DNA of 64,000 bases from Ahaetulla prasina (GCF_028640845.1 NC_080546.1:76433697-76497696), one strand, 5' to 3'. Shown: positions 10,166-20,726, numbered from the stretch's first letter. The notes: a model not told the origin generated them from the sequence alone. Numbers and translations: made by a program.

Positions 10166-10729
10166 TGTGGCCTGCCGGCGGGCAGCAAAACTGGCAGCAG
10201 AGTTGGACAGTGAGGAGGTTGGGGAGGAATATAGGCCAGTGCTTGGGGTTGGGGAAAGCTTGGACGAGGGCTCTGCATCAGAGACAGAGAAGGAGCTAGA
10301 CAGCAGTGAGGCAGAGGAACAGCTGGAGTCTGTTCCCAGTGTGCGCATGCACAGAGCTGCCAGAAGACAAGAACAACTAAGAAAGCAGGGTCGACTAGGG
10401 AGTAAAGCCACACTTGGAGTGACTGGCCCCTCCCATAGGAAACAAAAGAGGAGTGAACTGGGAGGGGGCTTTTGCAGGAAACAATTCATTTGTTCCGTGA
10501 CTCTGAGAGAATCTATGCCAAGTTTTGCCTTGTACTGCAGTTGGACACTAGTTACCTGGCAGCCTTCCAAGGGAGATAAGGTCTGTGTTGATAAATATTC
10601 CTTTGAAAAACTGTTTGGACCGGCCTTGCTGACTGTGAATGAAAGGAATTCACGGTCATGTAAATAAAAGAGGTTTTGCCGGGACCAAGACTCTGCTTCC
10701 TGCTTTTTAAGGGAGCCTAGGTCAGAACA
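10166..10729 (+). mobile_element. Solo LTR 2
   Basis: 564 bp, 'tgtggcctgccggcgg' to 'ctaggtcagaaca'. The flanks 'catat' (10161-10165) and 'catgt' (10730-10734) are a 5-bp duplication with one mismatch. 'aataaa' lies near 10664. It is related to solo LTR 1 through the 'gagggctctgcatcagag' and 'cagagctgccagaag' regions. Confidence 0.8.
10167..10667 (+). pseudogene. Acidic/basic reading frame within solo LTR 2
   Basis: Starting at LTR base 2 the frame is open for 166 codons to a stop at 10665-10667. It has 'DEGSASETE', 'DSSEAEEQ' and 'HRAARRQEQLRKQGRLGS' in the same order as LTR 1. The last part, past the basic stretch, has no counterpart in LTR 1 or 3 and may be chance. I do not recognise a protein family. 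Confidence 0.55.
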
Positions 10730-10897
10730 CATGTGATCACATTTTGTGACCTTCTGCCAACCAAAGTCATTGGGGAAGCTAGATCCATTTAACGATCGTG
10801 TTACTAACTTAAAAACTGCAGTGATTCATTTAACAATTGTGACAAGAAAGGTCACAAATAACTTACCTCACTTAATTACTGTCTAGGACTACTTGTA

Positions 10898-11449
10898 TGG
10901 TTATTTTGAGAAAGAAAACAAATTATGAAACTGTGTTTGGAAAGAACACAATTATTATAAATTATCAACTCCTGTTTTTAAATGCTTATACCAAGAGTAC
11001 ATATTTTTTCATAGTATCTATTCCAGAATGCATATTGTCAGTGTAGGTAGCATTGCTTGGCTATAAGGTGCATGTTTGAATAAAAAGCCAAACCTATGCC
11101 TTCCTTGCAATTTATTTTCCTATTTAGTAGATATCCTCTTTTTAAAATAAAAACACATCCCTTTCTGACAACTACATATTAGCCATATCACCCATATGTT
11201 CCTGTGTACTGTTCAGTCTTCAGATAATGTGCCTGGTTGAATTATGATCAGATAAAACCATTAAAAAAATACCTTTTTGCAAAAACTTAAGGAATAGGTG
11301 TGAATTAATTTGGTTGCATTCAGCTTTGTATAGTTAACATGTTTTACTTATTTATTATTTTATGATTTATGAACAAGTCCTTCTGTTTCTTTATATTTAT
11401 TTGGTATATTTTATGTATTTGATACAGTCAATTGACTTAATCAATTATA

Positions 11450-11450
<1 letters not shown>
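10898..11450. other. No recognisable feature
   Basis: AT-rich; no supported gene or repeat. Confidence 0.5.

Positions 11451-11535
<85 letters not shown>
11451..11535. repeat. (CTGT)n(CTAT)n microsatellite, GATA on the minus strand
   Basis: Five CTGT units run into about 16 CTAT units without interruption. On the minus strand this is (GATA)n(GACA)n, the Bkm-type motif known from snakes. Confidence 0.95.
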
Positions 11536-11979
11536 ATATATCTTGGATAGGAACATGTAAATATACATAATATCATCTCAAGTCTGAAATAATAAAGTAT
11601 TAGAATCATCATTAATTTGTTCAAGCAGCAGAGCCTTTCTTGTGCTGGAGTCTTGTGCTGGAGAGAGATGAAGCTTTTAAGAAGACATATTCAAGGACAA
11701 AACAGCAATGATAAGTGACTCTAATAACATCTGAAAAGGATTCAGCATATGAAACACTAGCAAGAATATTAATGACATTTGTTCTTATGTGTGTCCTTTT
11801 AAGTAAATTCATTATGCAGAGAAAGGATTTAGTGTAAGAAAACACAGAATGTTTGAAATACCTGAGATAAATACAGCAGAGGGAAATTAAGTTAATAGGA
11901 CCACTTTTAAGAGTCTGAAAGAAGATAATTAAAACGGGCTGTGAAAATATAAATCTCTGACAATAAGCACACCAACTAA

Positions 11980-12390
11980 AACATGAATTGTGTTTGCACA
12001 ACAATGGAAAAATGAAGAGATCCCCACACATGGAAGTTTTATTAAAAATTATTAGAATGTGCAGAGATGGATAGATTAACACTTAAAAGAAAAGAAAAGG
12101 AAGAAACAGAATACTTCTCAACATGGGACTTGTTTTACCAATGGCTAACTAACGGAAAAGAGGTTAGAAACTAAAAAGGTTAAAGGATAATTAATTATAT
12201 ACTGGATAAGTTAATTGTACTATTACTATGTGATTATTGCTGATATGTATATTATGATTACTATTATGATTATTGTTTTTCTATTCAAAATTAATTGCAC
12301 CCAGACAACACATTGTTTAGATATTGAGTTTTTTTATGTTTATTTTTTTTAAATGTATTAATAAAGCATTTTTTTAAAAAAAGATTTAAC
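11980..12390 (+). mobile_element. L1 LINE 3' end
   Basis: In broken plus frames I read the L1 ORF2 C-terminal words 'AQQWKNEEIPTHGSFIKN' and 'TSQHGTCF', then a short 3' UTR ending in T- and A-rich runs near 12340-12385. The match is by pattern only. The flanking 11600-11980 may be more of the same element, but I cannot read it. Confidence 0.55.
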
Positions 12391-12394
12391 CTTC

Positions 12395-12957
12395 AATTTG
12401 ATTCACAGTCTGGAACTAGGAAAAACTTAACCGTTCAAGTCCTAAGCAAGGACCTAAGAGCTGTTAAGGTAACATCTGAGTATATAGGCAGTTCTGAGTA
12501 AGGTAGTTTTTTGCGAAGTCGCAATATTCAGGTCTGATAAGTTCCAAAATTTCCATGTGTCTAGGCTTTGGGTATTACCCCAAGGGCTCCTATTACTATT
12601 GGTACAACCACTGATTTCTTCCTCCACAATTGCTCAATTTCAGTTTGCAGATCTCTGTATTTTATTATTTTTTTCTTGTTGTTTCTCTCCAATTTGTTCA
12701 TCACCTGGTATTGCAATATCAGTGAACCAGACTTTTGTTCTTTTCCACAATAATGATGTTAGGCATATTGTGGGACAGCTGACTGTCTGTTTGGATTCTA
12801 AAGTCCCACAAGATCTTGACCTGTTCATTTTCAAGAACTTTGTTAATTGGTGTTTCCAGTAATTTTTGCTGCATTCAAACCAAAACTTCTGGCAAAGCTT
12901 CCAATGTATGATTTTGGCAATTTGATCATGACATATAATCATTATTGATGATTACAT
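12395..12957 (-). mobile_element. Non-LTR retrotransposon fragment, C-terminal domain
   Basis: Minus-strand frames (12640-12942 and neighbours) read 'LCQKFWFECSKNYWKHQ', 'VWFTDIAIPGDEQIGEKQQE' and then, out of frame, 'TLLRTAYILRCYL'. A 'DIA-PGD-E--EEK' block of this kind occurs near the C-terminus of some LINE proteins with a restriction-like endonuclease. Clade not certain. Several frameshifts; dead. Confidence 0.55.
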
Positions 12958-12965
12958 AAGAGGAA

Positions 12966-13120
12966 CAGTGGTGGGTTGCTACCAGTTCGCACTGGATTGG
13001 GTGAACCAGTAGCGGTGGCGGCAGGAGATTCCACCCACCCGCCTGGACGCTTCTGCGTATGCGCAGAAGCACCACATACACAAGCAAACAGGTAGCAATG
13101 GGATTTGGAATCTGCCCTTA
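12966..13120. mobile_element. Short hAT-type element, subtype b, perfect 8-bp TSD
   Basis: 155 bp beginning 'cagtggtgggttgctaccag', with the 'cttctgcgtatgcgcagaag' palindrome in the middle. 'aagaggaa' is duplicated at 12958-12965 and 13121-13128. The 3' terminus has drifted from the family end. Confidence 0.88.
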
Positions 13121-13128
13121 AAGAGGAA

Positions 13129-14473
13129 CATACATTGAATGAGGGAATTTACTATATAAACAATATGCTTTAAAAACAATAAAAGGATAAATAGAATTAG
13201 AGATAGATAAACTGTTCTTTCTCAGAGAGAAAGACAGAGAGATAACTTAAGGTTTGAATGTCTACAGCAGCATGGAATAATAAAATTATGCAGATTAATA
13301 TATGACCAATTCTAGCATAATAGAGCAGAGGACTTTCAAGAAAAGTGTACGCTACAGCCTCATAGGAAAGAAACTTTGAAATGAGACTTTAGATTTTCTC
13401 ATTTCAATTTCAAACTAAGGGCTAAATTTAACATCTGCACATGTATCCAAGTAATTTCACAGGTACCTAGTCCCACAAGTACCTCATATTCAGTTTCTAA
13501 TTCTATTAAACAATGATATTTCTTTAGGAATACTAAATATTTGAACAGTATTTTTTTCCTCAAGGCAATTCTCATTTTTCCCAATTTACGTATCCTGTAT
13601 GTTACACACTGCAGTTCTGTAACAAAATGAATTGACTACAAAAGTTTAATTAGAGCATCTAATTTCCACTTCCACCTCAGTCTGTGTTCATATTATATCT
13701 TATTTTCCTGCTAAAATGGGCATTTTAAAGCTAGAAAAGACTGAACTAATTGTTAAAAGCATTGTGTTACTGCAAAATAAAAGATTCAAGGAAACATCTA
13801 GTCAAGGATTTTTTAAAAAATTATTATTGTGTGACAAATGCTTTCTATTTAGGCTCTTCAGCTCCATCTTCTGGCATATTTGCTAAGAAAGCTTCACTGA
13901 CTAGAACAAGTAGGGAATTGGGGTTATGCTAAAGCTGATACTTAAGGAGAAGGAATTTTAGGGACAGTGTTGGTTAATTCATCACAAACTAGGACAGACT
14001 TTCTGCAAACATTTCCATTTCTTGGAGTCTAATTTAAATTCATTTTCAAACATTTCCAAATATGATAGAATAGCTGCTTCAATTTGGAATTTATCGTTTT
14101 ACCACCATTGATCAAATTTTAAAAAATGAAAGAACATAAATTATGATGAATATAAGGACCAATCTATTTCATTCTCTTTTGAGGCATGCTGAAACATGAA
14201 ATCCCAATTGAGTTATGCTGAAAAAGGTATTTAACAAAACACTAATACTGAAGAGGCCCTATTTTAGCCATAACTAATTTAGGGGATGTACAAAGAGGAA
14301 ATAATTGATTTTTCCCCCCTTTCAAAATGCAGAGTACCATAATTTTTTGTTCTTGAATGCACATTAAGATTTGGTATAAAATCAAGTGCAGTTGTTTGGG
14401 TGCTATGTTAAATTAGACTCTAGTATGCTAAGGGACATCCAAAAATGTCAGTCCTGAGTTATACAGAACAATG
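13129..14473. other. No recognisable feature (1.3 kb)
   Basis: AT-rich sequence with only short chance frames. One of the longer repeat-free stretches here, and a reasonable place to look for conserved noncoding sequence. Confidence 0.5.
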
Positions 14474-14481
14474 ATCTAGAA

Positions 14482-14879
14482 CGGGCAGTGGTGAAATCCA
14501 ATTTTTTTTACTACCGGTTGGTGGTTGTGATATGGCTTGGTGTGGTTTGGTAGGCATGGCAGGGGAAGGATACTGCAAAATCTTAATTCCCACCCCACTC
14601 TGGGGCCAGCCAGAGGTGGTATTTGCCAGGTCTCTGAACTACTCAAACTTTACTACCAGTTCTCTGAACTGCTCAAAATTTCCGCTACCGGTTCTCCAGA
14701 ATCTGTCAGAACCTGCTGGATTTCACCTCTGAACAGGGGTCTCCAACCTTGGCAACTTTAAGCCCGGAGGACTTCAACTCCCAGAATATAGAATACAGAA
14801 TACAGCCAGCTTTGCTGGCTGGGGAATTCTGGGAGTTGAAGTCCACCAGGCTTAAAGTTGCCAAGGTTGGAGACCTCTG
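14482..14879. mobile_element. Palindromic hAT-type element, second family, with a nested hAT element
   Basis: Long inverted ends: 'ggggtctccaaccttggcaa' and its inverse 'ttgccaaggttggagacctc'. A perfect 8-bp duplication 'atctagaa' lies at 14474-14481 and 14880-14887. The element at 14486-14731 landed in its first bases. Same family as 25097-25830. Confidence 0.88.
14486..14731. mobile_element. Short hAT-type element, subtype a, nested
   Basis: 246 bp from 'cagtggtgaaatccaatttt' to 'tggatttcacctctg'. The flanking duplication is blurred ('gaacggg' against 'gaacaggg') because it lies in the end of another element. Inverse orientation to 3249-3482. Confidence 0.8.
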
Positions 14880-14887
14880 ATCTAGAA

Positions 14888-15697
14888 AATTAAAGCATTA
14901 TTTGATGACTAAAGTATCTTCAGTTTTCCCTTTCCCAGCTGTTAAGGTTTCTGTATCACAATGATGTACAGTGGATAAATCATAGATAAATCAAGTCAGT
15001 GGCTGAAAATGAAATACTGGGCCAACATTTTATTTTGGCTCATTTTATTACATGTCAGCATTTGGGATTTGGCCAATTCATAGTTTGGGGGCAGTGAAGT
15101 CATGTTGCCTCCGTTGAAAATGCAGGCTGTTTGAGAGACTCTGCCTCATGATTGCCCAGCTATGGTTCAGGAAATTTTCTGAATTCCCATGTGGATACAG
15201 TCTCTGACTTTTTTTTTTTCTGTTTAAAGAGAAAATGGAATTCTTGATGCCGTTCAGTTTTAGTGCTAAAACTGTCTGCCTTAATCTTGCTTGCTGGCCC
15301 CTTGTTAATTGCACATATGCAGATATGTGCTGCATATCTAAGATTTTTTTTTAAAAAAATTGCTAGCAACATTAAGTATTGTAACGATGCCAATCACAGA
15401 ACTAAAAGCACCTTGGCCTCTGCAGCTTATTGTCACTATACCCACTGAGATGTATAGTTCACTCAACTGTATTTTCACTCTGTTTTCAAACTGCAGAATA
15501 GAGAGAAGTTTCATCATATTCGGAGTCACGCACAGAGCTCCACAGAACAAAGAAACCCATTCCGTTCTCTTGATTGTCAGGCAGTGCTGTATTCATGCAA
15601 GGAAGTGCTGCCAATTTAGAGTGATTATCTCATGAAATACCTGGCCTGAGTAAAAGAATATTAATGGGACCTCTTGACACTAATTTAAAACTAGGGT
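14888..15697. other. No recognisable feature
   Basis: No repeat that I recognise and no supported coding. Short frames at 15078-15635 on both strands are unrelated to anything I know. Confidence 0.5.
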
Positions 15698-15702
15698 GTA
15701 CC

Positions 15703-15893
15703 TGTTAGGTTCTGGAAGTAACGAGGCTGGAGACCAGGGTAGTGACAACAGCTCTTTAATATAGGGTGAACCCAGCAACAGGCTGGGGGGAAAAACCTCT
15801 CCTTTTATACAGTTCTGCTGGAGGCAGCGACCAATCAGCAACGTGCTGATTTCCCGCTCAAATATTTAAAGGTACAAACATGAATACATAACA
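15703..15893 (-). repeat. 3' LTR of the gypsy element
   Basis: 191 bp, TG...CA ends 'tgttaggt' and 'acataaca' on the plus strand. Identical to 19728-19918 as far as I can read. Confidence 0.96.
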
Positions 15894-15906
15894 CTCCTCC
15901 CCTCCC
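15894..15906 (-). other. Polypurine tract
   Basis: On the minus strand 'gggaggggaggag' directly abuts the 3' LTR, the expected place for plus-strand DNA priming. Confidence 0.85.
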
Positions 15907-15945
15907 AGAAAACACTTTGCCACTATTTACATATTTATTTACATG

Positions 15946-16353
15946 TTATTTTTCGACGTAGTCACGCAAATAACCTGGGCGTCTCCTAGTTCTTTCTGAC
16001 CTGCGCGGTTCAGTTTTGGGTGGTGTTTTGAGCTGGTCGGAGGGGCTGTTTTCCCCTCCCAGCTCTTTCTCTGGGCCAACGGGCTCCGGATTATTGGCCG
16101 ACTCTTTTTCTTGGCCATCCGGCCTTGGATTAATCTTGGAACTTTCCCTGCTGCTTCCCTCGGGAACCTGATGGCGTCGCTGGAACTCTGGGACCTCAGC
16201 TAAGTCTTGCGCCTCCCCCGGGTCATTGTCAGCTGTGGATTCAAATTGGTATTGGTCATGATCTGTTTCATTTGGTTCGATTTGGTCAGTTATTCGTTTC
16301 CTTAACTGATCTATGTGGCGCCTCCACACTCGGTTGTCGGGTAGCTCTACCAC
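15946..16353 (-). pseudogene. Gypsy integrase C-terminal tail
   Basis: A 135-residue frame that ends about 40 bp before the polypurine tract. It starts 'MVELPDNRVWRRHIDQLRKR', a typical end-of-integrase block. A polar, E/P-rich linker follows, and it closes with 'RRSERTRRRPGYLRDYVEK', a basic motif common at the end of gypsy pol proteins. It is out of frame with the main pol frame; the join (16354-16597) contains at least two frame breaks. Part of the same polyprotein, not a separate gene. Confidence 0.85.
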
Positions 16354-16596
16354 GTCGATTTTGGGCGGTTATCTTTATTATTTGTCCTGCGAACCAACTA
16401 GGGCCGTCCCCATAGTTTCGGCCCACACCCGTCGCCTATGCTCATTTCCTTGTCTTCTCTAGTTCGCCTTGTAACCATCGGGCGTGTAATGGGGTTCAAC
16501 CGGTCAAGTGGGCACGGAGTTTCCGTCCATTAACAATTCGGCTGGGCTTTTCCGGTGGCCGTGCTTGGGGTTCTGTGCTGGACGGCTAGGAAAAGT

Positions 16597-18594
16597 CTAT
16601 TTTGTTTGCCAGTCACCTGGCTTGAGCCTGGACAATGCCTCCTTAGCGCTCCGGACGGAACGCTCTGCAAGGCCATTCGACGCAGGGTGGAAAGGCGCAG
16701 AGAGGGCATGTCGGATGCCTTCCTCTGCCAGGTATTCTTCGAACTGGGCTGCCGTGAATTGGGGCCCATTGTCGGACACCAGAGTGTCCGGCAACCCGTG
16801 AGTTGCGAATAGGTGGCGCAGAGTTGCGATTACTGCTTCGGCCGTAGTGGATTTCATGATTATGATCTCCAACCATTTAGAAAATGCATCCACAACCACT
16901 AGGAATGTTTGGCCGTGAAAAGGGCCAGCAAAGTCAATGTGGATTCTTGACCAAGGCCCTTGGGGCTTTTCCCATTCTCTGACTGGGGCCGTTGGGGGTA
17001 GAGGTCTGGACTCTTGGCACGCTTGGCATTTCCCTACCCTCTCAGCAATCTCTGCGTCCATGAGTGGCCACCATACATAGCTTCTAGCTAACCCCTTCAT
17101 CCTTACGATGCCTGGGTGACCCTCGTGGAGGAGGTCCAATACCTTGCCCCTTAACTTAACAGGAATTATTACACGATCACCCCACAACAGGCACCCCCCT
17201 TGAGCCGAGAGCTCATCTCGTTTTTTAACAAATTCTTTGAACCGTTCGCCCGGCGCAGCGGGCCACCCTCTCTGTACCCAACCGAGTACAGTCCTTAACA
17301 CAATGTCCCGGTATGATGCCCGAGCCACTTCCTTTGATGTGACTGGGCCAGAGTCCAACGAGTCAATAAGTAGGATGGGCGTCCCCGGAGTGGGGTCTTC
17401 GGTCGCCCCTGGTAGTGGGCATCGGCTTAACGCGTCTGCATGCCCCACTTCTTTTCCTGGTCGATGCTGCAGCTTGTACGAATAAGCGGCTAAGAATATA
17501 GTCCAACGGGTCAAGCGTGGCGAAAGTGCCACAGGCGTTGGGCGGTCGCCAGCCAGTATCCCCAGTAGCGGTCTGTGGTCAGTCACGATTTCAAAATTCC
17601 GCCCAAAGACATACTCGTGGAATTTTTTGACCCCTGACACAATGGCTAGTGCTTCTTTGTCTAATTGGCTGTAGTTCCTCTCTGGGGAGGACATCGTTCT
17701 AGAGTAGAACGCTATAGGGGCTTCTGTGCCGTTTGGAAGTCTATGGCTGAGTACAGCCCCCACCCCATAAGGGGAGGCATCGCAAACCAGCACTAGGGGT
17801 AATGAGTCGTGATATTGGATGAGCAGGCTATCACTTGAGAGCAGGTTCTTTACTGCTTCAAAAGCCCTATTTTCTGACTTTCCCCAAGACCAAACAGTAT
17901 TTTTTCCTAAGAGCCTATGCAGCGGTTCCGCAACGGTTGCTTTGTTCTTTAAAAAGACCGCGTAAAAATTAACCAATCCCAGGAATGCCTGCAGCTCTGC
18001 TTTGTTTTTGGGCGCTGGAGCCTTCCTAATTGCCTTAACCTTGCTCTCAGTAGGGTGAATTCCTTTCTTATCTATCCGGTATCCCAAGAAATCGACGGAT
18101 TCGACCCCTATCTGACATTTGTTTGTCTTGACTTTTAATCCGGCTGCCCGGAAAATGCTCAAGACCTTCCTTAACCGCTCCCCCAATTCCTCCATGTTTT
18201 CCCCTGAAATTAGGACATCATCGAAGTAGGGAACTACCCCTGGGAGCCCCTGCAGTAGTCGTTCCATCAGGTTTTGGAACAGCCCTGGTGCCACACTGAC
18301 CCCAAATTGCAATCGGGTGCACTTGAAGGCCCCCCTGTGCGTCACAATCGTTTGGGCTTCGGCTGTGCGGGCGTCTACTGGCAGTTGTTGGTAGGCTTGG
18401 GCCAAGTCTAACTTTGCAAAGACTTGCCCTTGCCCCAAAGAGTGCAATAAGTGTTGCACCACGGGAACCGGGTAAGCGCTTTTCTGTAAGGCTTTGTTAA
18501 GCGTCGCCTTGTAGTCAGCGCAAATTCTAATTGACCCGTCCGGTTTTATGGTGACGATTGGCGTCTCCCACTTTGCGTGATCGACTGGCACCAA
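16597..18594 (-). pseudogene. pol: Gypsy pol: reverse transcriptase, RNase H, integrase
   Basis: 665 open codons. RT: '[10 protein letters not shown]' at residues 61-70 (first catalytic Asp 63) and 'YFDDVLI' at 123-129. RNase H: 'CDAS' (Asp 272), 'DKEA' (Glu 314), 'TDHRPLL' (Asp 339) and 'HADALSR' (Asp 387). Integrase zinc site: H490, H493, C523, C526. Integrase DD35E: Asp 554, Asp 608, Glu 644. All key residues are present. There is no true ATG at the start: the frame enters from a shifted upstream frame near 18594. It ends early by a frameshift after 'PGDWQTK', so the integrase C-terminal part is cut off. It would copy the element's RNA and insert the DNA if whole. Confidence 0.96.
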
Positions 18595-18677
18595 AATCCC
18601 TGATTAATGAGCTTATCCAGCTCCTTATCGATTTTGGTTTTAGGGCAAAGGACTCTCTCGCCTTAAGCCTAATGGGG

Positions 18678-19184
18678 CTACCTGGGGTCTAAGTTGAAGG
18701 AAATAGGGGTCCCCTTGTACTTGCCCAGGCAGTCCTTGAAGACATCTTCGAACTCGTTAAAGAGAATGTCTTTCAGGTTACAGTCACTTCTGTAGATGCC
18801 AGTCACTCCCATGCCCAGGGCACGAAACCAGTCTAGTCCCAACAGACTGGGCAGAGTTCCTTCGACGATCGTGATGGGCAGGGTCTTTTTATGTGGACCG
18901 TACTCGACTCGGACGGAGGTGGTCCCTCGAACAGGGATGCGATTCCCCTGGTAGTCGTGCACTCGTAGCCGTTGTGCTTGCAGGTGGCGCTTCGCGACGG
19001 ACGGCAGCGACTTCGCCAAAGTGTCCCAGGACATGATGGTGATCGCTGATCCCGTGTCTACTTCAAGCCGGCACCGTACTCCCTCTATTTTTGGCTTGGT
19101 GAAGATCTTCTTCTCCACTTTGGTCGTGGTTCGGCCTATGACCACAGTTGTTTGGTTGGAATCGCGCCTTTTTGTTTGAGCCAA
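18678..19184 (-). pseudogene. Gypsy aspartic protease
   Basis: 168 residues. The active-site 'DTG' is at 43-45 within 'LEVDTGSAITIM', and 'SLLGLDWFRAL' near 115-125 fits the second half of the retropepsin fold. The frame stops at 'FNLDPR' just before RT, where the sequence 18594-18680 carries two frame breaks. It would cut the Gag-Pol polyprotein. The retropepsin acts as a dimer, so one DTG per chain is normal. Confidence 0.93.
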
Positions 19185-19268
19185 TCGCGGGCCGCCTTGC
19201 CGATTCCGCGCTCTGATTGGCCGATTTGAATTTTCGGCGGGAAGGTTGGGCCGCTCGACAAACTTGAG

Positions 19269-19676
19269 CTAGGTGCCCTTTCTTCCCACACCGCCGACAC
19301 GTCGCGTCTTTAAACTTGCAGCGTTGGCGCTGGTGTTGACCCCACAGCTTCGCATTCGTCTCGGTCCCTTTGTCGCGTTTCTCGGTGCGGCAGACCCTTC
19401 CTCGTCTTCACCGCCGGATTCGGTCTGAACCTCCTCCTGGTGCACCGGAGTCGCCTTTGCGCCGCCTTTGTGGGACCGGCTTCTGCAGTGTCTCTGCCGC
19501 TTGGTGGACATTTCATGTGCTCTGGCTTCGTCCAGAGCGTTGGCCAGTGTGAGGTTGCTCTTTGCTAGCAGCCGTCGCAAACGGATATCTTTGACCCCTC
19601 GGATGAGTTGCTCGAGGAGCACCTCGTCTAGGTCGCGGTATCCGCAGTCCTTGGGCGCTTTTCTTAGGGCGGCCAT
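19269..19676 (-). pseudogene. gag: Partial gag, C-terminal part of capsid and nucleocapsid region
   Basis: 135 residues. 'LDEVLLEQLIRGVKDIRLRR' and 'LTLANALDEARAHEMS' are typical of the end of gypsy capsid. A CCHC zinc knuckle ('CRRCGKKGHLAQVC') is present at about 19265-19310 but in a different frame, so a frameshift lies just upstream of it. Only about 30 bp separate this frame from the primer site, so the leader and the N-terminal half of gag are deleted. Such a Gag could not form a normal particle. Confidence 0.88.
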
Positions 19677-19708
19677 GTAGTCACCGATGGATTCTCCTCA
19701 GCCTCGAG

Positions 19709-19726
19709 ATCCCACCTTCGTCGCCA
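19709..19726 (-). other. Primer binding site, probably tRNA-Ser(GCT)
   Basis: One base after the 5' LTR the minus strand reads 'tggcgacgaaggtgggat'. By memory this matches the 3' end of vertebrate tRNA-Ser(GCT) plus CCA at 16 of 18 positions. Confidence 0.7.
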
Positions 19727-19727
19727 A

Positions 19728-19918
19728 TGTTAGGTTCTGGAAGTAACGAGGCTGGAGACCAGGGTAGTGACAACAGCTCTTTAATATAGGGTGAACCCAG
19801 CAACAGGCTGGGGGGAAAAACCTCTCCTTTTATACAGTTCTGCTGGAGGCAGCGACCAATCAGCAACGTGCTGATTTCCCGCTCAAATATTTAAAGGTAC
19901 AAACATGAATACATAACA
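19728..19918 (-). repeat. 5' LTR of the gypsy element
   Basis: 191 bp, the promoter-bearing copy. On the minus strand 'gattggtcg' (inverted CCAAT) is followed by a TATA box. Confidence 0.96.
19826..19835 (-). promoter_or_regulatory. TATA box in gypsy 5' LTR
   Basis: 'gtataaaagg' on the minus strand, about 33 bp after the inverted CCAAT word. The expected RNA polymerase II core promoter of the element. Confidence 0.7.
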
Positions 19919-20165
19919 GTACCATTTCAGTTTCAAAGATGAAAAATACCCAACAGTGTATCTGTAAGCATGAAGAAATCTGCTTTCCAAGGTAGAAGGA
20001 CATAGTTTGTTCTTCCATCCTGCTACCATCCAAGTTAATATGTAAATACTTGTACCATTATTCACACCGGTAGGAGAGCAAGAAGGGAAACTAGCTGGGT
20101 TGAGTTGTAATGTATCCATTCAGTCATCAAGTCCATATATTGAGATCAAGGGACCCTGGAGTGCA

Positions 20166-20590
20166 GGTAGTTCTTGACTCACAACCAGAGGTGGGTTTCA
20201 GCAGGTTCTGACCAGTTCTGGAGAACTGGTAGTGGAAATTTTGAGTAGTTTGGAGAACTGGTAAATACCACCTTTGACTGGCCCCGTCCCCATCTATTCT
20301 CTGCCTCCCGAGTCCCAGCTGTTTGGGAGGAAATGGGGATTTTGCAGGAACCTTCCCCTGGAGTGGGGACAGAATGGAGATTTTACAGTATCCTTCCCCT
20401 GGAATGGGGAAGGAATGGAGATTTTACAATATTCTTCCAATGCCATGTCCACCAAGCCACGCCCACCAAGCCATCCCACACTCACCAAACCACACCCACA
20501 GAACCGGTAGTAAAAAAAAATGAACCCCACCACTGCTCATGACAATTGATACCCAAAAATGAGAATATTTGTAGCTCAGGGTTGAAATGA
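20166..20590 (+). mobile_element. Left end of a TIR element, split by a hAT element
   Basis: 'aggtagttcttgactcacaa' (20166-20185), then after the insertion 'gacaattgatacccaaaaat'. These match the start of the 21583-21967 family. Only the first part of the element is present. Confidence 0.6.
20186..20535. mobile_element. Short hAT-type element, subtype a
   Basis: 350 bp from 'cagaggtgggtttcagcagg' to 'gaaccccaccactg'. The flanks 'ctcacaac' and 'ctcatgac' are an 8-bp duplication matching at 6 of 8. It holds a short internal tandem of about 45 bp around 'ccttcccctggagtgggg'. Confidence 0.85.
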
Positions 20591-20593
20591 GGG

Positions 20594-20726
20594 GTCCTTG
20601 GTGCTCTCTGAGCTTGCTTGTTTTCTTGCAGACATTTAATTACCCTAACTAGATAATATCATCAGACTAGCACTGTTAGGGTAATGAAACATCTGCAAGA
20701 AAACAAGTTCAGAGAGCACCAAGGAC
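20594..20726. repeat. 133-bp inverted repeat (hairpin)
   Basis: The arm 'gtccttggtgctctctgagc...aattaccctaac' is matched by its inverse ending 'agagcaccaaggac', with a loop of about 25 bases that includes 'catcatcag'. It resembles the folded-back terminal region of a Penelope-like element. The next hAT element starts at the following base. Confidence 0.75.

Larger units (their letters stand above)
10005..10897 (-). mobile_element. Nonautonomous TIR element, split by solo LTR 2
   Basis: The left end 'ggtaatcctcaactattc' and the right end 'tgtctaggactacttgtat' are inverted relative to each other and match the family at 21583-21967. The internal words 'ttcacacttaccaccattgt' and 'gtgaccttctgccaac' also match. 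Solo LTR 2 lies within it. Confidence 0.75.
15703..19918 (-). mobile_element. Ty3/gypsy LTR retrotransposon, near-complete but defective
   Basis: 4216 bp bounded by two 191-bp LTRs and a perfect 5-bp duplication 'gtacc' (15698-15702, 19919-19923). The order on the minus strand is: 5' LTR, primer site, partial gag, protease, RT, RNase H, integrase, polypurine tract, 3' LTR. Protease-RT-RNaseH-integrase order defines Ty3/gypsy. Internal GC content is clearly above the flanks. The LTRs read as identical base for base, which points to recent insertion, yet gag is missing its N-terminal half and pol is broken in at least three places, so the copy was probably mobilised by proteins from another element. 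Confidence 0.97.

Noticed and set aside
10137..10667. 176-residue frame that could be taken for a host gene
   Set aside because: It starts upstream in a TIR element and then follows a solo LTR from its second base; the LTR limits and duplication explain it better.
11621..12082. 153-residue minus frame
   Set aside because: Antisense to an L1 3' region on the plus strand; no domain pattern.
16508..16812. Plus-strand frames of 85-97 residues across the gypsy integrase
   Set aside because: Antisense shadows of the minus-strand pol frame.
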